DNA of 64,000 nt from Ryuthela nishihirai. Taxonomy: Eukaryota; Arthropoda; Arachnida; Araneae; Heptathelidae. Positions 35,306 through 45,940 of this stretch are shown here, one piece after another; the stretch's first letter is position 1, and each line of letters opens with the position of its first letter. Location of the stretch: contig JAWZYU010000018.1 of the NCBI GenBank assembly GCA_038380435.1, forward strand, positions 54,895,751-54,959,750, written 5' to 3'. A program made the position numbers and the translations under genes. Under the pieces are notes generated by a model that ran no database searches, was not told the DNA's origin, and saw only the letters and a list, made by a program, of their open reading frames with translations.

Positions 35306-36623
35306 CATTTGGTCAAATTCATCCAAAGAGTGTTTCAACGTGAACAGGGATGGTGCTCTTATACAAGTGTTAGTGGTGTAAGCAAGATGCATGAATAACT
35401 GAAAAGTTGCAAATGATTCAAAAATCATATTACCTGAAGCAATTTCTAACATTTTTAATAAAAATCTGCGAACTGAGTATTATAAATATAATTTACTAGA
35501 GTATTTACTTTGTTGCATCTGCGGTATCTCCAATGATATATTCACATGGTAGTCGATTCGCAGTTAGATCTAATATTACAACAGAGTAGCAATGACAGAT
35601 GGATTTGTTTTCTACGACAGCACACGCAATAAATAAACCTGTAAAATATTTTCATTGCTACAAAAATTACGTATTTTTAATTTCTTTAGCATTGGTTTTC
35701 TTCAGTGGTTAGCACTTTTTTTGACATTTTATTATTTAGGAGTAATGCGACCACGAAACATCGCCATTTGGCCATGGATTTACGAAACAACAGTCTTTGA
35801 AATTTTTTGGTCCTCTTTTATTTAAAGCAGTTTCGATTAAAAAAATAATATTTTAGTTGTAATAGATAAAAAGCGAAATTCAACTTTAATAACTATTATA
35901 CAACTCCTGCGCGATAAAAGTATCAAACTCGATTATAATTAATTCAAGATGAACATGGAAAATTTTATAAATCAGTGATTATAAACAATAGATGTGTTGC
36001 AGCAGAGGAATAAAAAATTTGTTAACTTTTTCAATAACATTCTCCTGAGAAGTTTCAAAGTAAACAACTTTTCGATCAAAATATTAATCTCATTCTTTCC
36101 TTGCTTAGTCAAAACTCTGCCATGTTCCGTTGTGGAAGATCCTTTTATGATGTGCATAATATGATTCTGGTGCCAAATACGTGAACAACTGTTCTCAGAG
36201 CATTAGACGAGGCGATGCATGAATTTTAAGTACATCACACACAGGACGTTGATTCGTATTAAATAAGGGAAGATGATAAAGCTTTATTGACTCGAGTCAT
36301 GAATGCAAAGCCTTCTTATGTCTCCTGAATAGTGAAAGTCATTGAAACCATTCAGTTTGCTAATATAGCTAAGAACTTTATATTTTGAATACCGAGAAGA
36401 TTAGCTTGAAAGATAATTGGGATTTTATTATTTTGCTTCATTACATCTTTTCATATGCTTTTCAAAACATCTGTGTTTGATTAAATTTATAGATTTATTA
36501 TTAATAGAGCCAGAAGCAAATGCTCTCTTAGAGTGGCTGAATAAACTGGCACTGATGAATAAAAAATTATATATATATATATAATTTCTTAAGATATTTG
36601 TTACTTAAAGTATAAAGAAATAT
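35306..36623. other. AT-rich stretch left of the Polinton
   Basis: No supportable gene or RNA. A TA microsatellite lies at 36570-36583 just before the Polinton insertion site. Confidence 0.5.
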
Positions 36624-36629
36624 CTGGAA
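36624..36629. repeat. Target-site duplication, left (CTGGAA)
   Basis: CTGGAA here and again at 53576-53581, directly outside the inverted repeats. Six base pairs is the duplication size made by Polinton integrases. Confidence 0.95.
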
Positions 36630-36890
36630 AGTAGTTTGTTCACATTATACGAATCCCCCTTTGCACAGTGCTTTCCCCCTATGACGTCACCGACCACGCC
36701 CCCTATGACGTCACCGACCTCGCCCACTTCCGCCCCCTCCCCTATGACGCAACATGACGTAACCATTACATAATCATTACGTAACATGCCACGCCCCTTT
36801 ATTAATAATTCCCCCCTCTCACCCCCTTTTCCCCTCAGTGGCGCCACCTGTTGACAGTGAGAAGTACTATTTTCCCAAAAAAACCCTTTA
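36630..36890 (+). repeat. Polinton left terminal inverted repeat
   Basis: Matches the reverse complement of 53313-53575 with scattered differences and small indels. The outer 50 bp are nearly identical. It contains two TGACGTCA palindromes (36682-36689, 36706-36713), several CACGCCCC boxes, TGACGTAA-like sites and the box GTGGCGCCACCTGTTGACAG near its inner end. In protein-primed elements the terminus also serves as replication origin. Confidence 0.95.
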
Positions 36891-38450
36891 TTTTAAGCCT
36901 AATTTCTCGTTTTCGGACCCCACGGTCGACCTACCTATATTTTAAGCCCTCCCTCCTCTTGTAGACCCCCTGGTTGACCTTTTAAGCCCTTCCTATATTT
37001 TAAGGCCGCCTCCTTCACTCGGCTGATGCAAGCCTCAGAATAATTGCATGGAACGATTGACTGGTCTCAGAATAATTGTACAGAAAGGAATGATACAAAA
37101 TTCCTTAGTAATTAAACACTCATCAAAATTCCCTTACCTCTATTAAAAATCATCCTACAGTTGAAACTCATTTTACTCTTACTGTTTCCATAGAAAATAC
37201 CATAGGGTGAAATTAATAATGGTTTAAATTATTCGTAGGGATGACATGTTAAATCTGCTTTTAGAACACCCGTCTGCAGTGGAAAAATTTTCAAACTCCG
37301 TTAATCAACTCCCTAGTAATTAAACACTCGTCAAAATATTCCTCACCTTTATTAAAATCACTCCACGGTCGAAATAAAAATCAGTTTTCTGTAGATGTGT
37401 TTCACCGGGGGAAAAAAAAATCGTCCCTCACTCTGTGGATTCCGTCCGACTGTCTTGGGTTCCCGGACTATACCGTGTACTTGCTGTGGCTTAGATGCGG
37501 GCCAGACATTTCAGATATTAACCTAGCATTCTTTATAACTAGCTTTTTCTATGTATTTCTTACATCAAAACCAACACTACCACTGAACTCTTTTGAATGC
37601 AGATCTCAAATTGTAAATCAAACTCACAAAGCTGTATTTATCCCACCAAGACGGCTAAACGATTTTCTTATAATTAAAATTCCCTAGTAATTAAACACTC
37701 GTCAAAATATTCCTCACCTTTTTTAAAATCACTCCACGGTCGAAATAAAAATCAGTTTTCTGTAGATGTGTTTCACCGGAAAAAAAAAATCGTCCCTCGC
37801 TGTGTGGATTCCAGGACGCACGGGAATACGCCGTGTACTTGCTGTGGTTTAGATGCGGGTCAGACATTTCAGATATTAACCTAGCTTTTTCTATGTATTT
37901 CTTACATCAAAGCCAACACTAGCACTGAATTCTTTTGAATGCAGATCTCAAATTGTAAATCAACTCACAGAGTTGTATTTATTCCTTAGTAATTAAAACT
38001 CTTTGCTATTCATTTAGCCAGGACGACTAAACGATTCCTTTATAATTAAAATTCCCTGCTATTAAACTCCCTAGTAATTAAACACTCATCAAAATTCCCT
38101 TACCTTTATTAAAAAAACCACCGTACGGTTGAATCAGTTTTCTGTAGAGGTGTTTTATCGAAAAAAAAAAACTTCTCTCCGGCCAACGAGAGTCGAACGC
38201 GCTACCACAGCTTCACTCTGTTCTTGAACAAGAACCAACCTGCAATGGAAAAATTTCAAACTCGGAGGAGGTTTCATCATGCACATACGTGTCAGGTAGC
38301 AACGAAACATCTCGTGACAAATGATGCAATCGCCCTAGGGTTGAGTGTCCTGTGATTGTTGCTCTCTAAGGGTAAGTGACGTGTCACTCGCTGGACAGTC
38401 CACGTTATTCTGATCTTGTTGTGACACGTATTAGATAGTGGGATTTGGGG
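36891..38450. repeat. Polinton left subterminal region with about 375-bp repeats
   Basis: Non-coding. Four partial to full copies of a unit starting CTAGTAATTAAACACTCRTCAAAAT begin near 37103, 37313, 37684 and 38071. Each continues with a TTATTAAAATCACTCCACGGTCGAAAT box, CAGTTTTCTGTAGATGTGTTTCACCGG and, in two copies, a CTTGCTGTGGYTTAGATGCGGG stretch. An inner GACCCCNYGGTYGACC phrase repeats at 36920-36975. The ORF at 37397-37687 is a by-product. Confidence 0.8.
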
Positions 38451-38453
38451 GTG

Positions 38454-38461
38454 TATATATA
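38454..38461 (+). promoter_or_regulatory. TATA box of the polymerase transcript
   Basis: TATATATA within a GTGTATATATACGGGG context, 76-83 bp upstream of the ATG at 38537. That leaves room for a start site near 38480-38490 and a short leader. No other TATA-like box lies close to the ATG. Confidence 0.6.
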
Positions 38462-38536
38462 CGGGGTCAAGTCAGCCCAAGGACATTCCATTGCTAGCTT
38501 CTCTACTGAGTTATCAACGCTGCTGACTATCCCAAG

Positions 38537-38580
38537 ATGTCTACTGAGCAAGTTCCTGCTGGATCATCAACAGCTAACAG
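38537..38580 (+). other. POLB: Predicted exon 1 of the polymerase gene
   Basis: ATG at 38537, 14 codons plus two bases, ending TCAACAGCTAACAG before a GTAAAT donor. The encoded tail is GSSTAN. The splice phase (two bases carried over) is the same as at the ends of exons 2 and 3. It follows the TATA box with a short leader. Prediction only; transcript data would settle it. Confidence 0.6.
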
Positions 38581-39115
38581 GTAAATAAAACTTTATTTAA
38601 TGCTATGTTGTCCTTAAGACACAATCATTTACTGACGTACATAGAATATTATATTTGTTTCTATCCAGTAAAAGTCATTTTACTTACTTTATTCTACTTA
38701 TAAATTAGTTAAATATTTAATTAGATCTTTTGCTCAGGTTAGCAAACTGTTAAATTGTTTCTCAAACTTTAGTTAAATATTTAATTAGATCTTTTGCTCA
38801 GGTTAGCAAACGGTTAAATTGTTCCTCAAACTTTAGTTAAATATTTAATTAGATCTTTTGCTCAGGTTAGCAAACTGTTAAATTGTTTCTCAAACTTTAG
38901 TTAAATATTTAATTAGACCTTTTGCACAGATTAGCAAACTGTTAAATTGTTTCTTAAACTTTAGTTAAATATTTAATTAGATCTTTTGCTCAGGGTAACA
39001 AACTGATCAACATAGAGTTTTATTGTAAAACTTAATTTTCAAACTTTAGTTACTTAGATATATTGATCGCGCTAGTAAATGTACTGCATATTCTGAGACC
39101 GTATTATCTATCTAG
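38581..39115 (+). repeat. Predicted intron 1 with five 64-bp tandem repeats
   Basis: GT donor at 38581, AG acceptor at 39114-39115. Between 38705 and about 39003 there are five units of 64 bp beginning TTAGTTAAATATTTAATTAG and containing TTTTGCTCAGGTTAGCAAAC. The 5' part (AAACTTTATTTAATGCT...GTCCTTAAGA) and 3' part (GTACTGCATATTCTGAGA...ATTATCTATCTAG) are shared with introns 2 and 3. Confidence 0.8.
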
Positions 39116-39402
39116 GAAAACTACGGATATGGAGAATTTTAAAAAACTCCTAAAATCAGTGAAGACCCTAGATGATGTCTCCAAAAGAAGCCTGCCCATG
39201 GAGGATCCCCAACATGCAAAACGTCCTTGTCGTCAGTTGGAGGCAGGACAGGATTTACGGCAGAGAACTATGAGGCTGTCGCTGACCCATAGACGTAGGG
39301 CAGCCGCCGCAGCAAAAGAGCAACGGAGATGAGACCTCCCACCGTCGTCGGTTTGTTCGACGCGCTCCCTTCAACTGACGCGCTCCCTTCAACGGCAACT
39401 AG
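39116..39402 (+). other. POLB: Predicted exon 2, with a frame break
   Basis: Continues from exon 1 in phase and stays open for about 71 codons (ENFKKLLKSVKTLDDVS, then a basic Ala/Arg stretch AAAAAKEQRR) to TGA at 39330-39332. A second frame opens with ATG at 39329, overlapping that stop as ATGA. It encodes PPTVVGLFDALPST..., and reaches the GTAAAT donor in the phase needed by exon 3. Either one base has been lost here, or exons 1-2 make a separate small basic protein and polymerase starts at 39329. The phrase GACGCGCTCCCTTCAAC is duplicated in tandem. Confidence 0.6.
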
Positions 39403-40036
39403 GTAAATGAAATTTTATTTAACGCTGTCCTTAAGAAATTCAGCTATTTATTAACGTACATCGAGTTTTCTAACCTGTAAAGTCATTTTATTGTAAATGC
39501 TAACTTTAGTTACTTAGATTTTTTTGCTCACGCTAGTAAATGTACCACGTGCTGTCTTTTATTACAACTGTTAAAAAAGAAAATTTTTTTTTCTCAAACG
39601 TTGGTTAAATATTTAGTTAGGTCTTTTGCTCAAACTGTGGCGCATGCTGTCTTTTATCACAACATAACTGTTCAATATAGAGTTTTATATTTGTTTCTAA
39701 CCTGTAAAGTTATTTTCAAACTTTAGTTACTTAGATTTTTTGCTCACGCTAGTAAATGTACTGCGTGCTGTCTTTTATTACAACTGTTAAATTTATTTCT
39801 CAAACGTTAGTTAAATATTTTGCTCAAGCTGTGAGGCATGCTGTCTTTTATCACAACATAACTGCTCAATATAGAGTTTTATATTTGTTTCTATCTAGTA
39901 AAGTCATTTTCAAACTTTAGTTACTTAATATTTTGATCATGCTAGTAAATGTACTGCATATTGTCTTTTCTGTTCTAAGGTGAAAAAACATGTAAATGTG
40001 CTGCATATTCTGAGACTGAATTATCTATCAATGTAG
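39403..40036 (+). repeat. Predicted intron 2 with about 210-bp repeats
   Basis: GTAAAT donor, TATCAATGTAG acceptor. Inside, a unit of about 210 bp (TTTTTTGCTCACGCTAGTAAATGTAC, then CGTGCTGTCTTTTATTACAACTGTTAAA and CAATATAGAGTTTTATATTTGTTTCTA) occurs about two and a half times. Both ends are homologous to introns 1 and 3. Confidence 0.75.
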
Positions 40037-40204
40037 GGTCCCCACGGAGAGTGTGCTACTCGGAGCCGCTCGTGTGCTAACCAAGCCTCAGCCACCCATG
40101 ACCCGTTCGTCATTGACAGTGCCGGCTACGTCCCTCAATGACCCCGCCAGTGCTGATGTCACCTCTGCAATCTTCACAGGCGCTGGGTCTTCAGCTGCAG
40201 TCAG
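40037..40204 (+). other. POLB: Predicted exon 3 of the polymerase gene
   Basis: 168 bp, open in the phase set by exon 2's downstream frame, rich in Ser, Thr, Ala and Pro (TKPQPPMTRSSLTVPATS, ending FTGAGSSAAV). It ends TCTTCAGCTGCAGTCAG before a GTAATG donor. The exon end resembles those of exons 1 and 2 and an internal site in exon 4. It probably encodes a flexible N-terminal extension. Confidence 0.6.
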
Positions 40205-40953
40205 GTAATGAAATTTATTTTTGATGTTGAGCGGGGTCTTAAACGGTTCAATCATTTACTAAAGCATATATAGTTTTATAGCCTGTAAAGCCATTTTACT
40301 TTCTTTATTCTATTTATAAATTAGTTAAATATTTAATTAGACCTTTTGCTCGAGCTAGCAACGGTTAAATTCGAGTGTTTACTCCCGTGGAACATTTTTT
40401 CTCAGACTTGTACTGTAGATAAAATTATACTAGCAATGTGTGTTGTCCTTTATTACAACTGTTAAATTTTTCCACATTCGAGTGTTTACTCCTGTGGAAC
40501 ATTTTTTCACAGACTTGTACTGTAGGTAAAATTATACTAGCAATGTGTGTTGTCCTTTATTACAACTGTTAAATTTTTCCACAACATGTTAAATTTTCCA
40601 CACATTTTTTCACAGACTTGTACTGTAGGAAAAATTTCTATATATATATATACGTTTTTTATTGGACAAACTATGTATAAAGAAGAATATTAGTAAATGT
40701 AATACTTTAAAAGTGTGTATCTGGGGAAAATGTGATACTTTAAAAATGTAATACTTTAAAAGTGTGTATCTGGGGAAAATGTGATACTTTAAAAATGTAA
40801 TACTTTAAAAGTGTAATACTTTAAAAGTGTGTATCAGGGGAAAATGTAATACTTTAAAAGTATGTATCTGAGCAATACAGCATTATAATTTCAGTTCTAA
40901 GATAAAAAAACACGTAAAGTACTGCACATTCTGAGAATAAATTATCTATCTAG
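40205..40953 (+). repeat. Predicted intron 3 with 107-bp and short repeats
   Basis: Contains two and a half copies of a 107-bp unit starting TCGAGTGTTTACTCC (40371 and 40478). Then, at 40695-40870, several units of ATGTAATACTTTAAAAGTGTGTATCTGGGGAAA. The ends match introns 1 and 2. The acceptor is CTATCTAG at 40946-40953. Confidence 0.75.
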
Positions 40954-43900
40954 GTCTGTCGAGTCCTTCAACGCTCCAGGACCATCCACCACAGTCAGCC
41001 CTGCTGCAGCAGCACCTTACTACACCGTTGTGAACACACGCCACTACAACTCCGCCAAGTTTCGCACACAATTTATCTCAACGAGTGTGCGGCTTGGCGG
41101 AATGGAGGATGTACAGCCCCATAATTTCATTCCGGTCCTGCACGACCTGCATGAGAAAATGTTGGCTGACGTCGTCCCCACAGGGGAATATAGCCAGGTT
41201 CGGCTATGTTTACGCTCCCGGGATTTGAAAAACCCCGTCAACTTGGCTCTTATTCGGCGTAATGCCCTGAGGGGGGAGAGATTCATGGCTGCACTCGACA
41301 AAGTAGTGCAGTCAAATGAGTCTCTCGGTCCCGGGAGCGAATTGGAGTTCGACTTTGTCTGTGCTGACCTGGATAGGGTCTGCAGCAGTGGAGGTATTGG
41401 CAGACGTGCAGGACCCGAAAAACGCAGCCTCGTGGATGTCCAGTCTTTCGCCCGCAGGAAGGGTAGCGTCCGAAGCATCATTAATCGCGACAACATCTGT
41501 CTAGCAAGAGCTCTCGTCGTCGCACGAGAGCTTTGCTTAAAAAATAAAGGCCTGCCAAACACTTATGTGCAGATCCGGGACTACCGCTACCCTTTACAAC
41601 GCCAAGAAGCCCGTCAACTTCACTTGGATGCGGGTATTCCCGAGGGTCCCTGTGGACTCCCGGAAGTCCGTCTCTTTCAAGTGTACCTGACACAATTCAG
41701 GATTGTTGTGTATTCTGCTGACGACGCCTTCCTTCCCATCTTCATTGGTCCCGAAGGTGGGGACAACATTTATTTATTGCTTAGTGCAGGGCATTACGAC
41801 GTGATTACTAAACCATCAGGGTTTTTTGGGGCTAAGCAATTCTGCCACATTTGCTTAAAGGGGTTAAATACAGAGGGCCACGTTTGCAAGGGAACCTGCA
41901 ACAGGTGCCTGTCAGTCGATGTGCTTCATACAGGGGAGCTGTTGCTTTGCACGGTGTGCTGTGTGTATTTGCGCGGGGCTGAGTGCTTTCAGGCGCACCT
42001 GCTGAAGGCATGTCAGACACGGTGTCGCTGTGTTAAGTGCATTAGCATTTATGATCCCCTGAAAAAGCACGTTTGTAAGGCTGACACCTTAAAATTCGTC
42101 GAGCCCTGCAAAATTGATCCTGTCGGTCAGACCTACCTCTACTTTGACGTAGAGACTGTGCAGTGTGCCGACGGGTTGCTAAAACCGATACTATGTGTGG
42201 TCACATACCAAGTGGACGACGAGTGGGTCTATGCTTCATTCCCGGAAACGGACGCCTTTATGGATTGGATTCTGGCTGAAGAACGTCCTGGGGTTCAACG
42301 ATTCAAGGATGCCACAGTCCTCGCACATAATCTGAAAGGCTTTGACGGCATGTTCATCATTAGTTACCTGTACAGAAAATTTTTAAAACTGGATCTCGTG
42401 TTCGATGGATCCAAGATTTTAGGTATATTTTTACCTGGGCTTAAAATAAGGTTCATCGACACGTTGTCCTTTATTCAGGCTCCTCTTCGATCATTCACGA
42501 AGACCTTCAACTTGGAGACGGTGAAAGGCTTTTTCCCCTTTAAATTCGTGAAGGAGGAAAATCTACAATATACAGGACCCATCCCTGATCGGCTTTTTTT
42601 CCAGCCGGAAGACATGGAGCCTGAAACTCTGTCAGCATTCAACGAGTGGTATGCCGCAGTAAGCCTTGAACCCTTGGATTTTCAACAACAGCTTCTGTAT
42701 TACTGCAAGGCAGATACAGAGTTGTTGCGGCAAGGCGCCGAAGCTTTCCGCGAGGCGTAGACCCATTTGCGCGTGACCTGACTATTGCCGGCGCTTGTCT
42801 TCGAATTTTCCGTGGAAAGTTTCTGCAAAAGAATACCCTCGGTGTGTGTCCCACCCAAGGGTATTCGGCGAGTAACGACCGGCAGTCCTTGAAATCTCTC
42901 GCATGGTTCGAGTATGAGGCTTCCAAGGACAACATCGAAATTCAAACTGCGCGATCACCAGGAGGTGAGTATAAGATAGGGCAGTACAAATTGGATGGCG
43001 TGTGCCACAGTACCCGTTGTTATTACGAATTTTTAGGTTGTTACTATCATTGCTGCTTGAAATGTTTCAACCCTGAAAAAATAGATCAGCGTACGAGAAA
43101 GCCATTTGGTTTGCTAAACACCCGAACCATGGATCGCCTTGAGGCCTTGAAACTGCTGATGAACGGGTACACATGCAAAATCATGTGGGAGCAGTTAATG
43201 CGCAAAACACAGTCCGTCGCATTAATTTATAAATCCGTCGAGCCTATCAGGCATATAGGGGCCCGTGATTACCTCTGCGGAGGGCGCGTGGAGGTGTTTT
43301 CCATCTTTGCATCGGCGGACCTAGGATGTAGCCTTAACTATGTTGATTACAACAGCCTGTACCCTTATGTTTGCAAGAAGGCTCCATTTGGTAAAGGTCA
43401 CCCGGTTCGGATCACCTCCGATTTCGCCACGGACCTCGACCACTATTTTGGCATTGCACACGCCACACTGTTACCCCCCGACGGTTTATTCATCCCTGTA
43501 CTAACCTATAGGTGTAATGGGAAGCTGCTTTTTCCCCTTTGTAGGATCTGTGCGGATGGACAGCTGGCACCCCCTTGTCGGCACACCGTGAACCAGCGCG
43601 CATTGACAGGATCTTGGCCTACATTCGAAATTTACACTGCGATGCGTGATGGCTACAGACTTCTCCAGTTCCACGATGTGTGGCACTTTAATACCATCCT
43701 GCAATATGACCCTACAACAAAAAAGGGAGGTGTCTATGCTGGGTACATAGACACTTTTCTGGGACTGAAGCAGCGCTACTCCGGGTTTCCCCCTGACATG
43801 TAGACCGAGGAGCAAAAGGAAGCCTTCTGTGAGGCCTTCTTCCAGGCAGAGGGGGTTCGGATCCTCTCCTCGGAAGTTGAGAAAAACAACCTTAAGCGAA

Positions 43901-44670
43901 CTCTTTCCAAGGTCTCGCTTAATTCGTCATGGGGGAAGCATGCGCAGAACATGAGTCGAACCCAGGCGACCATTGTGAGTTGTCCTGTCAAGTACATGGA
44001 GCTCTTGACGGACGCATCGCTAGTCATCACTGACATCGCTGTTATCAGCGACCAGGCCGTGCTTGTCACGCACAAGCTGGCGGAGTGTGCCACTCCAGCG
44101 AACACCCGTGGAAGCCTGATTCTCGCTGCAATGGTGACGAGTCACGCCAGACTAAAGCTGTACGAGCTTCTATCGAAATTAGATAGTCGTGCAATGTATT
44201 CTGACACGGATTCGGTGATTTATACAACGTCACCTCGCGACACCTACACACCACCACAAAATCCCTTCCTTGGAGGTCTCGTTGACGAAATTTCTTCAAA
44301 GTATGGCCCCGGTGTACACATCACAGACTACATTAGCGCCGGGGCCAAGAGTTATGCCCTTCGTTTGAGCAACGGCGATGAAATTCTTCGCGCCAAGGGC
44401 ATATCTCTCACGAAGCAAAACAGGTGTAAATATAATTTTGAACTTCTAAAATCCATGGTCCTAGGGAATTCCCCAGCCAGTGAGACCTTCGTAGTGCCCT
44501 TTAATGTGGTTCGTAATAAAGTGGATGGGTCACTTACGAACAGGCCGATGGTAAAAAGGTTTAAGGCTAACCTCGATAAGCGGTATCTCAGCCCGGGTTC
44601 GACTCTCACTGTACCTTATGGTTACAATGACCTGGGCCTGGATACCCTTATCCAACTCATGGATGAGTAA
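40954..44670 (+). pseudogene. POLB: Protein-primed DNA polymerase B, main exon (two breaks)
   Basis: This enzyme would copy the element from a terminal protein at the inverted repeats. In order: an N-terminal region, a Cys/His-rich zinc-binding stretch (about 41842-42090), then the proofreading exonuclease with all three motifs (YFDVETV about 42140; AHNLKGFDG about 42330; YCKADTELL about 42700). The polymerase follows with motif A DYNSLYP (about 43341), motif B SLNSSWGKH (about 43915) and motif C YSDTDSVIY (about 44197). All catalytic acids are present. The frame is broken once near 42750-42765 (consistent with loss of one base) and by an in-frame TAG at 43801-43803. The first in-frame ATG is only at 41102, and the frame is open back to the splice acceptor, so the N-terminus must come from upstream exons. 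Total about 1,240 codons, normal for the family. Confidence 0.95.
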
Positions 44671-45360
44671 TTGCACAGTTTTTATTTATTTATTATTGTA
44701 CACTAATGTATTATTGTAAACTAATTTATTATTTATTTATTATTGCATCTTCATTTATTATTTATTTCAGTGTGCATAGTATTACAACTTTATTTCGTTG
44801 CTCACCAGTGTAAATATTATTTCATTACACGCTTTATTTCGTTGCTCACCAGTGTAAATATTATTTCATTACACGCTTTATTTCGTTGCTCACCAGTGAA
44901 AATATTATATCATTACACACTTTATTTATTTCAATGTCCTTAGTGGACCTTATTATTTCACTGCACACTTTATTTATTTCAATGTTCCTAGGGGACCTTA
45001 TTATTATTATTATTTCAGTATCTGTAGTGGATCTTGTATCCGTAGCAGACCTTTTTTTTAAACTTATTATTTCAATGTTCCTAAGGAACCTTATTATTTC
45101 AGTATCTGTAGTGGATCTTGTATCCGTAGCAGACCTTTTTTTTAAACTTATTATTTCAATGTTCCTAAGGAACCTTATTATTTCAGTATCTGTAGTGGAT
45201 CTTGTATCCGTAGCAGACCTTTTTTTTAAACTTATTATTTCAATGTTCCTAAGGAACCTTATTATTTCAGTATCTGTAGTGGATCTTGTATCCGTAACAG
45301 ACCTTTTTAAACTTATTATTTCAATGTTCCTAGTGAACCTCAGTATTTCACACGTAATGA
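44671..45360 (+). repeat. Tandem repeats 3' of polymerase (44-bp and 84-bp units)
   Basis: 44-bp-like units (TTTATTTCGTTGCTCACCAGTGTAAATATTATTTCATTACACGC) occupy 44780-44935. Four 84-bp units (start near 45017, 45101, 45185, 45269) contain AGTATCTGTAGTGGATCTTG and TTCAATGTTCCTAAGGAACC. Because 84 is a multiple of three, an ORF of 161 codons runs through by chance. It lies between the polymerase stop and its polyadenylation signal, so it is 3' untranslated sequence. Confidence 0.85.
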
Positions 45361-45507
45361 CCCAGCACTGAGGCGTCGTCAGCTTTTGAATTACTGTATT
45401 TAACTTATTGTATTTAACTTATTGTATTTAAAACTACAGCGGATCTGTCATTGTTTTACTGTCCAGAATTGGATATGTCATGTAAATTATTGTCTGTGAA
45501 TTGTTTC

Positions 45508-45513
45508 AATAAA
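45508..45513 (+). terminator. Polyadenylation signal, polymerase transcript
   Basis: AATAAA about 840 bp after the polymerase stop, the first good signal after the repeats, followed by an A/T-rich stretch. Confidence 0.5.
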
Positions 45514-45849
45514 AAAGGTTTCAAAAAATCTGCCTCTTTATTACCTAGCTGAAACACACTACGATAGGGGGGAAAGTTTTATCAATGCTGTGCTCCACAG
45601 TGCGAGCGAGAGCAGCGCATGCTGACGCCAACCAATAAAAACCACCGGTGCATCTAAGCTTAGAGCGCTCCGAAGAAGGACCAATGAGAAGCCTGGATGC
45701 ATCCGTGCTTAGAGAACTACTCCAGCGAGACCGTGTTTGGGGGGACACTGCACGGATTTGTAAAACTAATTAACGGAATGGAGTAGAAGAATGATGCAAG
45801 AGACGCATGATGTATGAAGCAAGAGACGCAAATATCAGTTTTACTTTCT
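45514..45849. other. Polinton central spacer between convergent units
   Basis: No coding frame supported. It contains a more GC-rich stretch (45590-45730) with two loose copies of a phrase like AGRAGGACCAATGAGAAGCC / GACGCCAACCAATAAAAACC, each followed by GCATCYRAGCTTAGAG. These may be regulatory, but I cannot assign them. Confidence 0.4.
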
Positions 45850-45855
45850 TTTATT
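45850..45855 (-). terminator. Polyadenylation signal, minus-strand cluster
   Basis: AATAAA on the minus strand, about 85 bp downstream of the last minus-strand stop (45941). It faces the plus-strand signal at 45508. Confidence 0.5.
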
Positions 45856-45940
45856 GGATATTTTGTAATGCACATTTTAAATACACGGGTTTTTTAACAC
45901 AAATCTTCAAGCGCACAGGGCTTGGATTTTACAGAAGGTT

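Noticed and set aside
37397..37687. 96-codon ORF in the left subterminal region
   Set aside because: It lies across a repeat unit, is broken in the neighbouring unit and has no recognisable motif.
38705..39003. CRISPR-like regular repeats
   Set aside because: The 64-bp units are directly adjacent with no unique spacers, and the context is a eukaryotic Polinton intron.
41044..42945. Minus-strand ORFs of 62-172 codons opposite polymerase
   Set aside because: They are antisense shadows of POLB, with no family motif.
44886..45371. 161-codon plus-strand ORF
   Set aside because: It is produced by four 84-bp tandem units, is hydrophobic and repetitive, and lies in the polymerase 3' untranslated region.
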